This document shows, piece by piece, positions 1 to 6,242 of a DNA stretch of 6,640 nt (position 1 is the first letter of the stretch; each line of letters opens with the position of its first letter). Under the pieces are notes generated by a model that ran no database searches, had not been told where the DNA came from, and was given only the letters and a program-made list of their open reading frames with translations. Origin of the DNA: Glaciecola sp038744645 (GTDB lineage: Bacteria; Pseudomonadota; Gammaproteobacteria; Enterobacterales; Alteromonadaceae); NCBI GenBank assembly GCA_038744645.1, contig JBCDMA010000216.1:1-6640 (forward strand), read 5' to 3'. The position numbers were made by a program, and so were the translations under genes.

Positions 1-889
1 AAACCCTTCAGCGCTCAAAGAAAACGCCCGTTTGGCTATATTAGGCGAGAAAGGTTCTTACAGTTACTTTGCTGGAAAAAAATACTTTGCCAGAAGGTCG
101 CGAGAATGCGTAGAAATAGGGTGTAAAAGTTTTCTGGATGTCATCAAGAAAGTAGAAGAAAAGGATGCAGACTATGGCGTATTGCCCTTTGAGAACTCAG
201 CATCTGGCAGCATCAATGAAGTCTATGACCATCTCCAACACACCCAGCTGCATATCGTTGGCGAAATAACGGAGACTATCGAGCACAACTTGCTCGTGTG
301 CGCCGAAACTACGATTGACGATATTCAAACCCTTTACGCACACCCCCAAGTGTTTGCGCAATGCTCTTACATGTTGACAGAGTTAGATAATGTTGAAGTT
401 AAGCCGTGTGATAATACCTCTGCTGCAATGAGAAAAGTCCAGACACTCCAGTCGTCAAATGTTGCAGCAATTGGTCCGGCACAAGGTGGCCGATATTATG
501 ACCTCTCGCCTATTCAATCCAACCTGATGCACCAGAATCAAAATCATAGCCGATTCATCATCGTTGCAAGAGATTCAATAAAGGTACCCCTTCAAATTCC
601 TGCAAAGACAACGCTTATCATGTCCACCGTGCAGACACCAGGTGCGCTGGTTGATGCATTGCTCGTATTAAAGAACCATCAGATAGCATTAACTAAATTA
701 GAGTCACGACCAACCCCTGGAAATCCGTGGGAAGAAATGTTCTATGTTGACATGCATGGCAATATCACAGATGGTCCAATGCAAGATGCACTTGCCGAGC
801 TAAGCTCAATGACGAAGTATTTAAAAGTGTTGGGCTGTTATCCCATCGAGTCGGTTGCACCAACGCGAATTTCAGTTGCTGAACAATGA
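1..889 (+). CDS. pheA: P-protein PheA, prephenate dehydratase and ACT domains (5' partial)
   Basis: This is the C-terminal part of the cytoplasmic bifunctional chorismate mutase/prephenate dehydratase, which turns prephenate into phenylpyruvate for phenylalanine synthesis. The frame is open to the left edge with residues NPSALKENAR before the TTG at 32, so that TTG is internal and the real start, with the chorismate mutase domain (about 100 residues in E. coli PheA, 386 aa), lies outside the window. The dehydratase domain begins at LAILGEKGSYS and runs to about base 600; ADYGVLPFENSASGSINEVYD and HPQVFAQC are typical blocks. The catalytic TRF motif reads SRF (548-556), a conservative Thr-to-Ser change. 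The regulatory ACT domain follows, with GALV (641-652) and ESRPTPGNPWEEMFY, the phenylalanine-binding motifs of the family, implying feedback inhibition. Any leader peptide or attenuator would be upstream, unseen. It converges on tyrA. Identification is very secure; the bifunctional architecture is inferred from the lead-in and the E. coli-like context. Confidence 0.96.
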   Translation, partial: NPSALKENARLAILGEKGSYSYFAGKKYFARRSRECVEIGCKSFLDVIKKVEEKDADYGVLPFENSASGSINEVYDHLQHTQLHIVGEITETIEHNLLVCAETTIDDIQTLYAHPQVFAQCSYMLTELDNVEVKPCDNTSAAMRKVQTLQSSNVAAIGPAQGGRYYDLSPIQSNLMHQNQNHSRFIIVARDSIKVPLQIPAKTTLIMSTVQTPGALVDALLVLKNHQIALTKLESRPTPGNPWEEMFYVDMHGNITDGPMQDALAELSSMTKYLKVLGCYPIESVAPTRISVAEQ

Positions 890-943
890 CATTCAGGGGC
901 CGAATAGACCCGATACTGACGCTTTATTTAGTTATTAACAATG

Positions 944-2092
944 TTAATTACCACCTCTGAGCAAATGGCTATCATCTGCTTTTAACAGCATTTGTTTGCT
1001 GTCAAGCAAACACTGCATTGCGTAATCGCCAAACCAAGCTGAGACTTGTTTGAACTCCTCCATGAAACTTTCCTTGTCATTCGATTCAAGTAAGCGAATG
1101 GCGTTGTTGAAACGATCGGCAAAATTCTGAAGCAATGAAATATTCGATGCATCCTGAAAAATAATATCCGCATACAACTCTGGTGCTTGCGCAAAGAGGC
1201 GACCAACCATTGCCAATTCTAATCGATAAATGGGCGAACTAAAGGCAATCAACTCTTTAAGATCGGGATCTTCAGCGTGCAGGTGCAGACCGTAGACAAA
1301 ACTGGAAAAATGTCGCATTACCTGAATGATACTCATTGCTCGGTCGTGGTTTTGTGCGCTACTTTCATACAGGGTCGCACCCCACAACTTCATTTGTTCC
1401 AGAAACGGGGCATAATTCTGTTGCCCACGACCGTGACAAACAACCACGACCTGACGGATCATGCCCGGCGCGTCAGGACCAAACATTGGATGTAAACCTA
1501 TCACTGGTCCGCTATGATTTTCCAGCATTGCATTAAGCGGCTTCTCTTTTATGCTGGTGACATCGGCCAACACGCAGTCCTCAGGCAATGGAGGTAATTT
1601 TGCAATGACGTCCACTGTTTTATTGATTGGCACTGCAACAATGACCAAATCAGCAGTTGCGACAACGCTCTCAATGGTATCCCAATCGTCTTTTTCGACG
1701 ATCGATACCTGATAGCCTGTAGATTTGCAAAGTTTAACAAAAACCTGGCCAAGTGCGCCCTCTCCGCCGATAACCACAACGTGATTAATGTCGGATGTCA
1801 CTTTAGCGAAATTGACATGTTGTGATTGATAGGACTCTCTAAACATTCGGCGCAGCAGGTCTTCGACCAAGTCAGGATTTACTCCTTCCGCTTGGGCTTG
1901 TTCACGCCTCGCATGGATGAGCTGTTTTTCTCTTTCAGGCACATACACAGGCATGGCGTGCTGTCGCTTTATCTCTCCCACGCGTTGTGTGATATTGGCA
2001 CGGCGCTTTAGCAGGTGAACTAACTCAGTATCAACATCATCAATTTCACGTCGAAGCTCACTAAGCGCTGCTTTTAAATCAGCATTTTGCAT
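944..2092 (-). CDS. tyrA: T-protein TyrA: chorismate mutase/prephenate dehydrogenase
   Basis: This bifunctional cytoplasmic enzyme of tyrosine synthesis is 382 aa, close to the 373 aa of E. coli TyrA and alike along its length. Residues 1-90 form an AroQ-type chorismate mutase: REIDDVDTELVHLLKRR, Lys42 in VGEIK (matching E. coli Lys37), and YVPERE. Residues 104-375 form the NAD-dependent prephenate dehydrogenase: the Rossmann motif VVVIGGEGALG (105-115), catalytic His201 in GLHPMFGP (E. coli His197), and Arg298 in SSPIYRLELAMVGRLF (E. coli prephenate-binding Arg294). Its ATG shares one base with the aroF stop (TGATG) and has only a weak GGA six bases ahead, so translation is probably coupled to aroF. 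The gene ends 54 bases from the convergent pheA. Tyrosine feedback is expected for the family but cannot be read from the sequence. Confidence 0.97.
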   Translation of the reverse strand: MQNADLKAALSELRREIDDVDTELVHLLKRRANITQRVGEIKRQHAMPVYVPEREKQLIHARREQAQAEGVNPDLVEDLLRRMFRESYQSQHVNFAKVTSDINHVVVIGGEGALGQVFVKLCKSTGYQVSIVEKDDWDTIESVVATADLVIVAVPINKTVDVIAKLPPLPEDCVLADVTSIKEKPLNAMLENHSGPVIGLHPMFGPDAPGMIRQVVVVCHGRGQQNYAPFLEQMKLWGATLYESSAQNHDRAMSIIQVMRHFSSFVYGLHLHAEDPDLKELIAFSSPIYRLELAMVGRLFAQAPELYADIIFQDASNISLLQNFADRFNNAIRLLESNDKESFMEEFKQVSAWFGDYAMQCLLDSKQMLLKADDSHLLRGGN

Positions 2093-3180
2093 CAGTTATC
2101 CATGCTTTTTTGTTGTCGTAGCGGCAATACGGTTATGAGCTTGTTTCTCGCCAGATTGATGGTTTTCTCAGTTTGATCCCAAGAAATGCAGCCGTCTGTA
2201 ATCGACACGCCAAAATCAAGTTCATCAACGGACTTGCCATTCATGCTTTGGTTTCCAGCATTTAAGTGGCTTTCGAGCATGACGCCGATAATAGATTGGT
2301 TGCCTTCCAGTATCTGATTCACAACATTTTCTGCAACGAGTGGCTGACGTCTATAGTCTTTTGACGAATTTGCATGACTGCAATCGACAACAAGTGTGGA
2401 TGATACCTTGGCGCTTGCGAGATCCTCTTCGCATTGTGCAACGGCGACTGAATCGTAGTTGGGTTGTTTTCCACCGCGCAATATCACGTGACCGTCAGGG
2501 TTGCCTTCCGTTTTTATGACGCTGACCTGCCCTTTTCTATTGATACCCATAAAACTGTGCCCAGATGCTGCAGATTTTAATGCATTGATAGCGATGTCCA
2601 ATGAGCCATCTGTGCCGTTTTTAAAGCCTACAGGCATGGATAAACCGGACGCCATTTCACGATGCGTTTGAGATTCTGACGTACGCGCACCGATTGCAGA
2701 CCAGCTAAAAAACTCAGCTAGATACTGCGGGCTTATAGGATCTAACGCTTCTGTTGCTACAGGTATTTGTAACTCTGTGAGATAGGACAACAGGTCTCTT
2801 GCTGTGCGCAGGCCGGTCTCAATATCAAATGAGTCGTTAAGGTGGGGGTCGTTTATCAGTCCTTTCCAGCCTGTGGTTGTGCGCGGTTTTTCAAAGTAAA
2901 CACGCATTACGATATATAGCGTATCTTTGCATGACTCGTGCAATTCTTTGAGCCGTTTCGCATATTCTTTTGCTGCCTTTACATCATGTATCGAACAAGG
3001 GCCGCAAACGACCAACAGTCGGTGATCACGTTTATGAATGATATCTGAAATGATTGATCTGGCTTCTTTTACAAAGCTAGATGCCTCTTCGCTGATGGGC
3101 ATCTCTTGTGCTAGCTGGTCAGGCGAAACCAGGACTTGCTCGCCTGAAACATGTAGATTGTTAATACTGTCTTTTTGCAT
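2092..3180 (-). CDS. aroF: DAHP synthase, tyrosine-sensitive AroF type
   Basis: 3-Deoxy-D-arabino-heptulosonate-7-phosphate synthase condenses phosphoenolpyruvate with erythrose 4-phosphate, the first step of the shikimate pathway. It is 362 aa against 356 for E. coli AroF and is a class I (AroFGH-type) enzyme. Visible blocks are LLVVCGPCSIHD (55-66), RVYFEKPRTT, GWKGLINDP, SAIGARTSESQTHREMASGL and GFKNGTDGS. The expected metal ligands are Cys62, His269, Glu303 and Asp329 by comparison with E. coli AroG. The N-terminus MQKDSINN resembles E. coli AroF (MQKDALNN), which supports the start and the isozyme call; Asn8, Pro148 and Gln152, where E. coli AroF feedback-resistance changes fall, are all present, so tyrosine inhibition is likely intact. 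It is first in an operon with tyrA, overlapping it by one base, as in E. coli. The ribosome binding site is weak (AAAG about 10 bases ahead). Confidence 0.96.
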   Translation of the reverse strand: MQKDSINNLHVSGEQVLVSPDQLAQEMPISEEASSFVKEARSIISDIIHKRDHRLLVVCGPCSIHDVKAAKEYAKRLKELHESCKDTLYIVMRVYFEKPRTTTGWKGLINDPHLNDSFDIETGLRTARDLLSYLTELQIPVATEALDPISPQYLAEFFSWSAIGARTSESQTHREMASGLSMPVGFKNGTDGSLDIAINALKSAASGHSFMGINRKGQVSVIKTEGNPDGHVILRGGKQPNYDSVAVAQCEEDLASAKVSSTLVVDCSHANSSKDYRRQPLVAENVVNQILEGNQSIIGVMLESHLNAGNQSMNGKSVDELDFGVSITDGCISWDQTEKTINLARNKLITVLPLRQQKSMDN

Positions 3181-3311
3181 TGTGTTTATTACTTTAGTCT
3201 TTTACTGCCGCGCTACTGCTTATACTGGTTGTGTCAGATGAACGCTTTTTTTTCATCCTTTTTATTTCTTGTTCTCAAATATCTTCTTTGAACAGTCTTG
3301 ATTTGTGACGC

Positions 3312-3340
3312 AATATAACGGCGTGAAAATCCGATTAGAA
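3312..3340 (-). promoter_or_regulatory. weak candidate sigma-70 promoter for aroF-tyrA
   Basis: On the minus strand TTCTAA (3340-3335) and TATATT (3317-3312) are 17 bases apart. The -10 matches the consensus at five of six places, the -35 at only three, as might suit an activated or tightly repressed promoter. Transcription would start near 3305, giving a leader of about 125 bases before aroF. In an AT-rich gap such a match can arise by chance, so this is a guess. Confidence 0.2.
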
Positions 3341-3422
3341 AGTTTGAGCTTTTAGGCTTACAACCCTTTTAACGGTTACTTCGATAGTCCATCGTCTATC
3401 TACAAATCCATTGATTCAGGAT

Positions 3423-3440
3423 ACCGCTTCGTATAGCGGT
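3423..3440. repeat. inverted repeat ACCGCT-N6-AGCGGT upstream of aroF
   Basis: The perfect 6-base arms at 3423-3428 and 3435-3440 enclose TCGTAT. There is no T-run after it on either strand, so it is not a terminator. It could be a protein-binding site or an RNA hairpin; it sits about 240 bases ahead of aroF and upstream of the candidate promoter. Function unknown. Confidence 0.45.
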
Positions 3441-3494
3441 CTACGTTGTAACAAAACCAGCATATGAACGCAATTGAAAATACCAGTTTTAATC

Positions 3495-3518
3495 AAAAAG
3501 CCCACTAAAGACGTGGAC
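3495..3518 (-). terminator. probable rho-independent terminator of the AbgT-family gene
   Basis: Read on the minus strand, GTCCAC (3518-3513), a 7-base loop and GTGGGC (3505-3500) form a 6-pair stem with one G-U pair, followed at once by TTTTT (3499-3495). It lies 15 bases after the transporter stop codon, the expected place. The stem is short, so termination may be partial. Confidence 0.6.
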
Positions 3519-3533
3519 CTGCCGATTTTAATG

Positions 3534-5075
3534 TTAACCCGCTGCGGGATAAACATAGTTAGCACCAATACCCAAAGGAAATCCAATGCTCCAATAGATA
3601 AGCAAAAATATCGTCCATGCGATGAGGATCGTAATGCTAAACGGCAACATTAGGGATAACAACGTGCCTATACCCGTAGACTTGACATAGCGTTGACAGT
3701 AGAGGACGACAAGGGGGAAATAGGGCATTAACGGCGTAATGATATTTGACGAGGAATCCCCCACGCGATAGGCAACTTGCGTTAGGTCTGGTGAAATATT
3801 TAATTGCATCAGCATAGGGACGAATATTGGTCCGAGAAGCGCCCATTTAGCAGAACTAGAACCGACGAATAGATTCACAAACGCTGTTAAAAACACAATT
3901 CCAACCACGGTTACCATGCTTGGCAAAGCAAGCGTTTTTAACAATTGCGCACCTTCGATGGCCAGTAGAGCACCAAGATTAGACTTACCAAATGCATCAA
4001 TAAAAAGTGCACAGAAGAATGCCATTACGATGTAATAGCTCATGCCGTCCATCGCTTTCGTCATGCTATCAATCATGTCTTTGGTTTTGGTATATACCCC
4101 TGAAACATACCCATAGACGACACCCGGTATCACAAACAATAAAAATATGATGGGTACAATGGACCGCATTACGGGGGCTTGAAAACTTGTCAGTGAACCC
4201 GTTGCATCTCTCATGGGACTAGTAGCGGGCACCAGTGCAGCAATCAACACCATGATCCCAAGCACCATACTTAGCGTTGCCCAACGCAGGGCCTTTGTTT
4301 GTTGATCATTTAATTCATCAAATCGAGGGATTTCATTAGGATCACCATCCACTTCCTGATGTTTTAAGCGAGGTTCAATGATTTTGTCGGTGATATACCA
4401 TGCAATCCCAATAACCAATATTGAGGAGACAGAATTGAACCACCAATTATTAAGTGGATTGACTTGAATAGCTGGATCTATAATTTGCGCGGCTTCTTGA
4501 GTGAAACTTTGCAGCAATGGATCAATGGCGCTGGGGATAAAGTTCGCACTAAATCCACCGGATACGCCAGCAAATGCAGCGGCAATGCCTGCAAGCGGAT
4601 GTCGGCCCATGGCGTAAAAAATCACGCCTGCTAACGGAATAACCAATACATAACCCGCATCAGTGGCAGTATGAGAAACGATAGCAACCAAAACGACCAT
4701 AGGCGTCAAAAGTGTTTGCGGCGTTGCGTCCAACATGCGTTTCAACGCTGCGCTGATAAAACCGGAATGTTCTGCCACACCGACACCCAGCATCGCCACT
4801 AAAACAACACCCAGCGGCGTAAAGCCTGTAAAAATAGTGACCATACGGCTTAGAAAATCGGCTAGCGATTCCCCTGTCAGCAAGTTATTTATAACAATGG
4901 CTTCTTGCGTTCGAGGATCGATAGCTTCCCAGGTAAACTGAGACAGTATGGCTGACAGTACCCAAACAATAAGCAAGCAGATAAAAAATATGATGGCCGG
5001 ATCTGGTAGCTTATTTCCGACGACTTCTACTTTATCGAGTGATCTGGTAATCCAAGTGGATTTAACTTCTTGCAT
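3534..5075 (-). CDS. AbgT/MtrF-family transporter (p-aminobenzoyl-glutamate type)
   Basis: This is a 513-aa inner-membrane transporter of the AbgT family, near the length of E. coli AbgT (508) and Neisseria MtrF (522). Hydrophobic segments are dense, beginning at about residues 27-46 and ending at 474-497, with soluble stretches at 236-263 and 284-300. The family block SHTATDAGYVLVIPLAG (134-150) is followed by GRHPLAGIAAAFAGVSGGFSAN. Residues known to matter in MtrF and YdaH are at matching spacing: Asp185, Ser408, Trp411, Pro429, Arg437, Asp440 and Pro448. E. coli AbgT imports p-aminobenzoyl-glutamate, while MtrF and YdaH export p-aminobenzoate and sulfonamides; direction cannot be told here. 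The AbgA/AbgB hydrolases are not beside it, so it stands alone and export or another substrate is possible. GGAG nine bases ahead supports the ATG at 5075. Family is secure; substrate is not. Confidence 0.93.
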   Translation of the reverse strand: MQEVKSTWITRSLDKVEVVGNKLPDPAIIFFICLLIVWVLSAILSQFTWEAIDPRTQEAIVINNLLTGESLADFLSRMVTIFTGFTPLGVVLVAMLGVGVAEHSGFISAALKRMLDATPQTLLTPMVVLVAIVSHTATDAGYVLVIPLAGVIFYAMGRHPLAGIAAAFAGVSGGFSANFIPSAIDPLLQSFTQEAAQIIDPAIQVNPLNNWWFNSVSSILVIGIAWYITDKIIEPRLKHQEVDGDPNEIPRFDELNDQQTKALRWATLSMVLGIMVLIAALVPATSPMRDATGSLTSFQAPVMRSIVPIIFLLFVIPGVVYGYVSGVYTKTKDMIDSMTKAMDGMSYYIVMAFFCALFIDAFGKSNLGALLAIEGAQLLKTLALPSMVTVVGIVFLTAFVNLFVGSSSAKWALLGPIFVPMLMQLNISPDLTQVAYRVGDSSSNIITPLMPYFPLVVLYCQRYVKSTGIGTLLSLMLPFSITILIAWTIFLLIYWSIGFPLGIGANYVYPAAG

Positions 5076-5084
5076 CGTAGGACG

Positions 5085-5088
5085 CTCC
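5085..5088 (-). promoter_or_regulatory. ribosome binding site of the AbgT-family gene
   Basis: GGAG on the minus strand lies nine bases before the ATG at 5075. It is the clearest Shine-Dalgarno match for a complete gene in the window and fixes the start of the transporter. Confidence 0.7.
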
Positions 5089-5126
5089 GTCGTTGTTATT
5101 ATTTTTCATTTCGTTGTTTTGACTTG

Positions 5127-5140
5127 TTTGCGAACGCAAA
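5127..5140. promoter_or_regulatory. operator-like palindrome TTTGCG-AA-CGCAAA
   Basis: The perfect 6-base arms separated by two bases end 51 bases before the transporter start codon, where a repressor or activator site would be expected. It has no T-run and makes a poor RNA hairpin because its loop would be only two bases, so a dimeric DNA-binding protein is the more natural reading. No regulator gene is in the window, and I do not recognise the motif as a known operator. Confidence 0.4.
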
Positions 5141-5292
5141 ATTCATTGGCGCATACCGCAAATGGGCTGGAAATGGTTCATGCGCATTATTTTTAACATA
5201 AGCCGCAGTTTTATTATGAGAGAACAGTCTGTTTATGCAAGGTGTTGTTTAGCCTAACCACGCATGAAATATACAAAATATTGGGGCATCGA

Positions 5293-5330
5293 CGTCTAAT
5301 TGGCATCATATGAAAGTAGCCAATTAAACG
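5293..5330. repeat. 12-base inverted repeat between acetyltransferase and transporter genes
   Basis: Arms CGTCTAATTGGC (5293-5304) and GCCAATTAAACG (5319-5330) pair at 11 of 12 places around a 14-base loop; the inner eight pairs are perfect. It lies 69 bases past the acetyltransferase stop and 218 bases ahead of the transporter start. No T-run follows on the minus strand, so it is either a rho-assisted 3' end hairpin or a regulatory site. Confidence 0.5.
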
Positions 5331-5398
5331 AATCGGTGCTTAATACGTGGAATCGTTGAAAATGACTTAAGAGCTATACGCAGTTTTAAGTGCTTCAG

Positions 5399-5923
5399 TT
5401 ATTTTATCGTTTCACCCTCGCCTACATCTTGTCGCACAACAGCACCGGCGCCAATGATGGCGTTGTTACCTATAGCAACTCCGCCCAAAATAGTCGCGTT
5501 CGCTCCTATCCAAACGTTTTCACCAATCGCAAACTCGCGTGAAATACAAACCCCAAGCTTTCTTTGTTCCGGCTCGATCGCATGCGATGTCGCGGCAAAT
5601 ACGGTACCTGGACCAACAAGCGTCCCACTACCAATGGTGATTTTGGCACCGTCTAATACCGTGATATTGTGATTGAGAAACACACTGCCGTTGCAATGGA
5701 TGTTTTCACCATAATCACAATAAAACGGCGTTTCCAACCACAACCCTTTTGCATTAGGCATTAATGCTTTTAGCAGTCGTTTCTTTGTTTTTGTATCTGC
5801 CGGCGAGCACTGATTAAGCTCAAAACACGTTTGTTTCGCAATAGTGCGTTTTTGCATTAGCGCTTTATCAGTAGAAAGATAATACTCCCCCGCCAGCATT
5901 TTTTGATATTCGGTTTTATTCAT
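5399..5923 (-). CDS. maltose/galactoside O-acetyltransferase-like, hexapeptide repeat family
   Basis: This 174-aa cytoplasmic protein belongs to the Maa/LacA/NodL sugar O-acetyltransferases, which move acetyl from acetyl-CoA to a sugar hydroxyl. The N-terminal Maa domain is clear (EYQKMLAGEYYLSTD, then basic helices to about residue 55), followed by PFYCDYGENIHCNGSVFLNHN and a left-handed beta-helix of hexapeptide repeats (about 72-165), including IGENVWIGANATILGGVAIGNNAIIGAGAVV. His114 in TSHAIEP matches the catalytic histidine of the family (LacA His115), and Asn84 matches LacA Asn85. Typical members are about 183-203 aa and end in a VxGNPA-like segment; here the protein stops after DVGEGETIK, about ten residues early, with no continuation in other frames. 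Active-site residues are kept, so it may still work. The start matches the family, though no good ribosome binding site precedes it. The sugar substrate is unknown. Confidence 0.88.
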   Translation of the reverse strand: MNKTEYQKMLAGEYYLSTDKALMQKRTIAKQTCFELNQCSPADTKTKKRLLKALMPNAKGLWLETPFYCDYGENIHCNGSVFLNHNITVLDGAKITIGSGTLVGPGTVFAATSHAIEPEQRKLGVCISREFAIGENVWIGANATILGGVAIGNNAIIGAGAVVRQDVGEGETIK

Positions 5924-6110
5924 TTACATATCGTTGAATTAGTTTTTTTCACAATGTACTCGTAATGAGTAAAAAATAAAGGAAACGGAATAACCATTAA
6001 GCGTTCTTTGTTAAGGCAATTGAGTGCCTACCGTTGTGAATGCTATTGTTTGAGCTCGCCAAAGGATGCAGTTTCCAGAAGAGGTAGCAATTAAAAAATA
6101 TCATCCTCTC
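5924..6110. other. intergenic DNA upstream of the acetyltransferase gene
   Basis: This AT-rich stretch is the left part of a 429-base gap and should hold the minus-strand promoter of the acetyltransferase gene, but I see no clear -35/-10 pair. A small imperfect palindrome, ACTC-N5-GAGT, lies at 5957-5969. AGGATG (6063-6068) and CATCCT (6102-6107) can pair around 33 bases. GTTTCCAGAAG (6071-6081) resembles the arm of the palindromic element further right with three bases missing, perhaps a decayed copy. No gene is seen. Confidence 0.5.
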
Positions 6111-6157
6111 GCCTACGCAATACTGTTCTTTTAAGCAATAAGCGCATAGCGGAGGGA

Positions 6158-6242
6158 TGTTTCCATTTAGAAGCGTGCTTGCACATGGATGTGCAAGCCC
6201 GAGCGAACATGGATGTTAGACAGCGACTTCTAAATGGAAACA
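6158..6242. repeat. palindromic element core, perfect 16-base arms enclosing two hairpins
   Basis: TGTTTCCATTTAGAAG (6158-6173) is exactly repeated in reverse complement at 6227-6242. Between the arms are two further hairpins: GCTTGCACAT-GG-ATGTGCAAGC (6177-6198, ten pairs) and AACAT-GG-ATGTT (6206-6217, five pairs). Three hairpins in 85 bases resemble the dispersed REP-like or MITE-like intergenic repeats of gammaproteobacteria. Whether other copies exist in the genome cannot be seen from here. Confidence 0.75.
6177..6217 (+). promoter_or_regulatory. paired ACATGGATGT hairpins, possible CsrA/RsmA sites
   Basis: Both hairpins place GGA at the tip of a stem. ACATGGATGT (6183-6192) is within one base of the core ACARGGATGT of the CsrA SELEX consensus, and AACATGGATGTT (6206-6217) contains the same ten bases. 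The two GGA motifs are 24 bases apart, a spacing that a CsrA dimer can bridge. They would act only in RNA read from the plus strand; none is demonstrated. The similarity could be a by-product of a palindromic repeat. Confidence 0.3.

Larger units (their letters stand above)
3181..3533. other. 353-base gap upstream of aroF
   Basis: This gap follows the AbgT-family gene and precedes aroF, both on the minus strand. It holds a probable terminator for the transporter (3495-3518), an ACCGCT/AGCGGT palindrome (3423-3440), a smaller GATAG/CTATC inverted repeat (3383-3387 and 3396-3400) and a weak candidate promoter (3312-3340). E. coli aroF is controlled by TyrR at TGTAAA-N6-TTTACA boxes; I looked for these on both strands and found no convincing match, only half sites such as TGTAAG near 3359. 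No coding frame resembling a real gene is seen. The gap is longer than a simple promoter needs, so more control may lie in it. Confidence 0.6.
5076..5398. other. 323-base gap upstream of the AbgT-family gene
   Basis: Both flanking genes are on the minus strand, so this gap holds the end of the acetyltransferase transcript and the control region of the transporter. It contains a ribosome binding site (5085-5088), a palindrome TTTGCG-AA-CGCAAA (5127-5140) and a longer inverted repeat (5293-5330). I could not place a convincing -35/-10 pair, and no strong T-run terminator follows the acetyltransferase gene. No protein-coding frame of its own is seen. Confidence 0.6.

Noticed and set aside
32..34. 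TTG at 32 as the start of a monofunctional prephenate dehydratase
   Set aside because: The frame is open upstream to the edge, there is no ribosome binding site, and the lead-in resembles the E. coli P-protein linker, so this is an internal codon.
934..948. ATTAAC-AAT-GTTAAT hairpin between pheA and tyrA as a shared terminator
   Set aside because: The stem is all A/T except one pair, it overlaps the tyrA stop codon, and no T-run follows on either strand, so it cannot be supported as an intrinsic terminator.
1277..1779. Several frames of 60-76 codons inside tyrA on both strands
   Set aside because: They are shadows of a securely identified gene, with no ribosome binding sites or family resemblance.
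3353..3364. TGTAAG on the minus strand as a TyrR box
   Set aside because: Only the left half resembles the consensus; the partner half six bases on (AGCTCA) does not match TTTACA.
4948..5196. Plus-strand frame of 82 codons crossing the transporter start
   Set aside because: Most of it is antisense to the transporter N-terminus, it has no ribosome binding site, and it shows no recognisable domain.
6157..6219. Small plus-strand frame of 20 codons starting ATGTTTCCATTT after GGAGGG
   Set aside because: It lies entirely inside the palindromic element, the GGAGGG touches the ATG so spacing is wrong for translation, and the peptide has no recognisable features.
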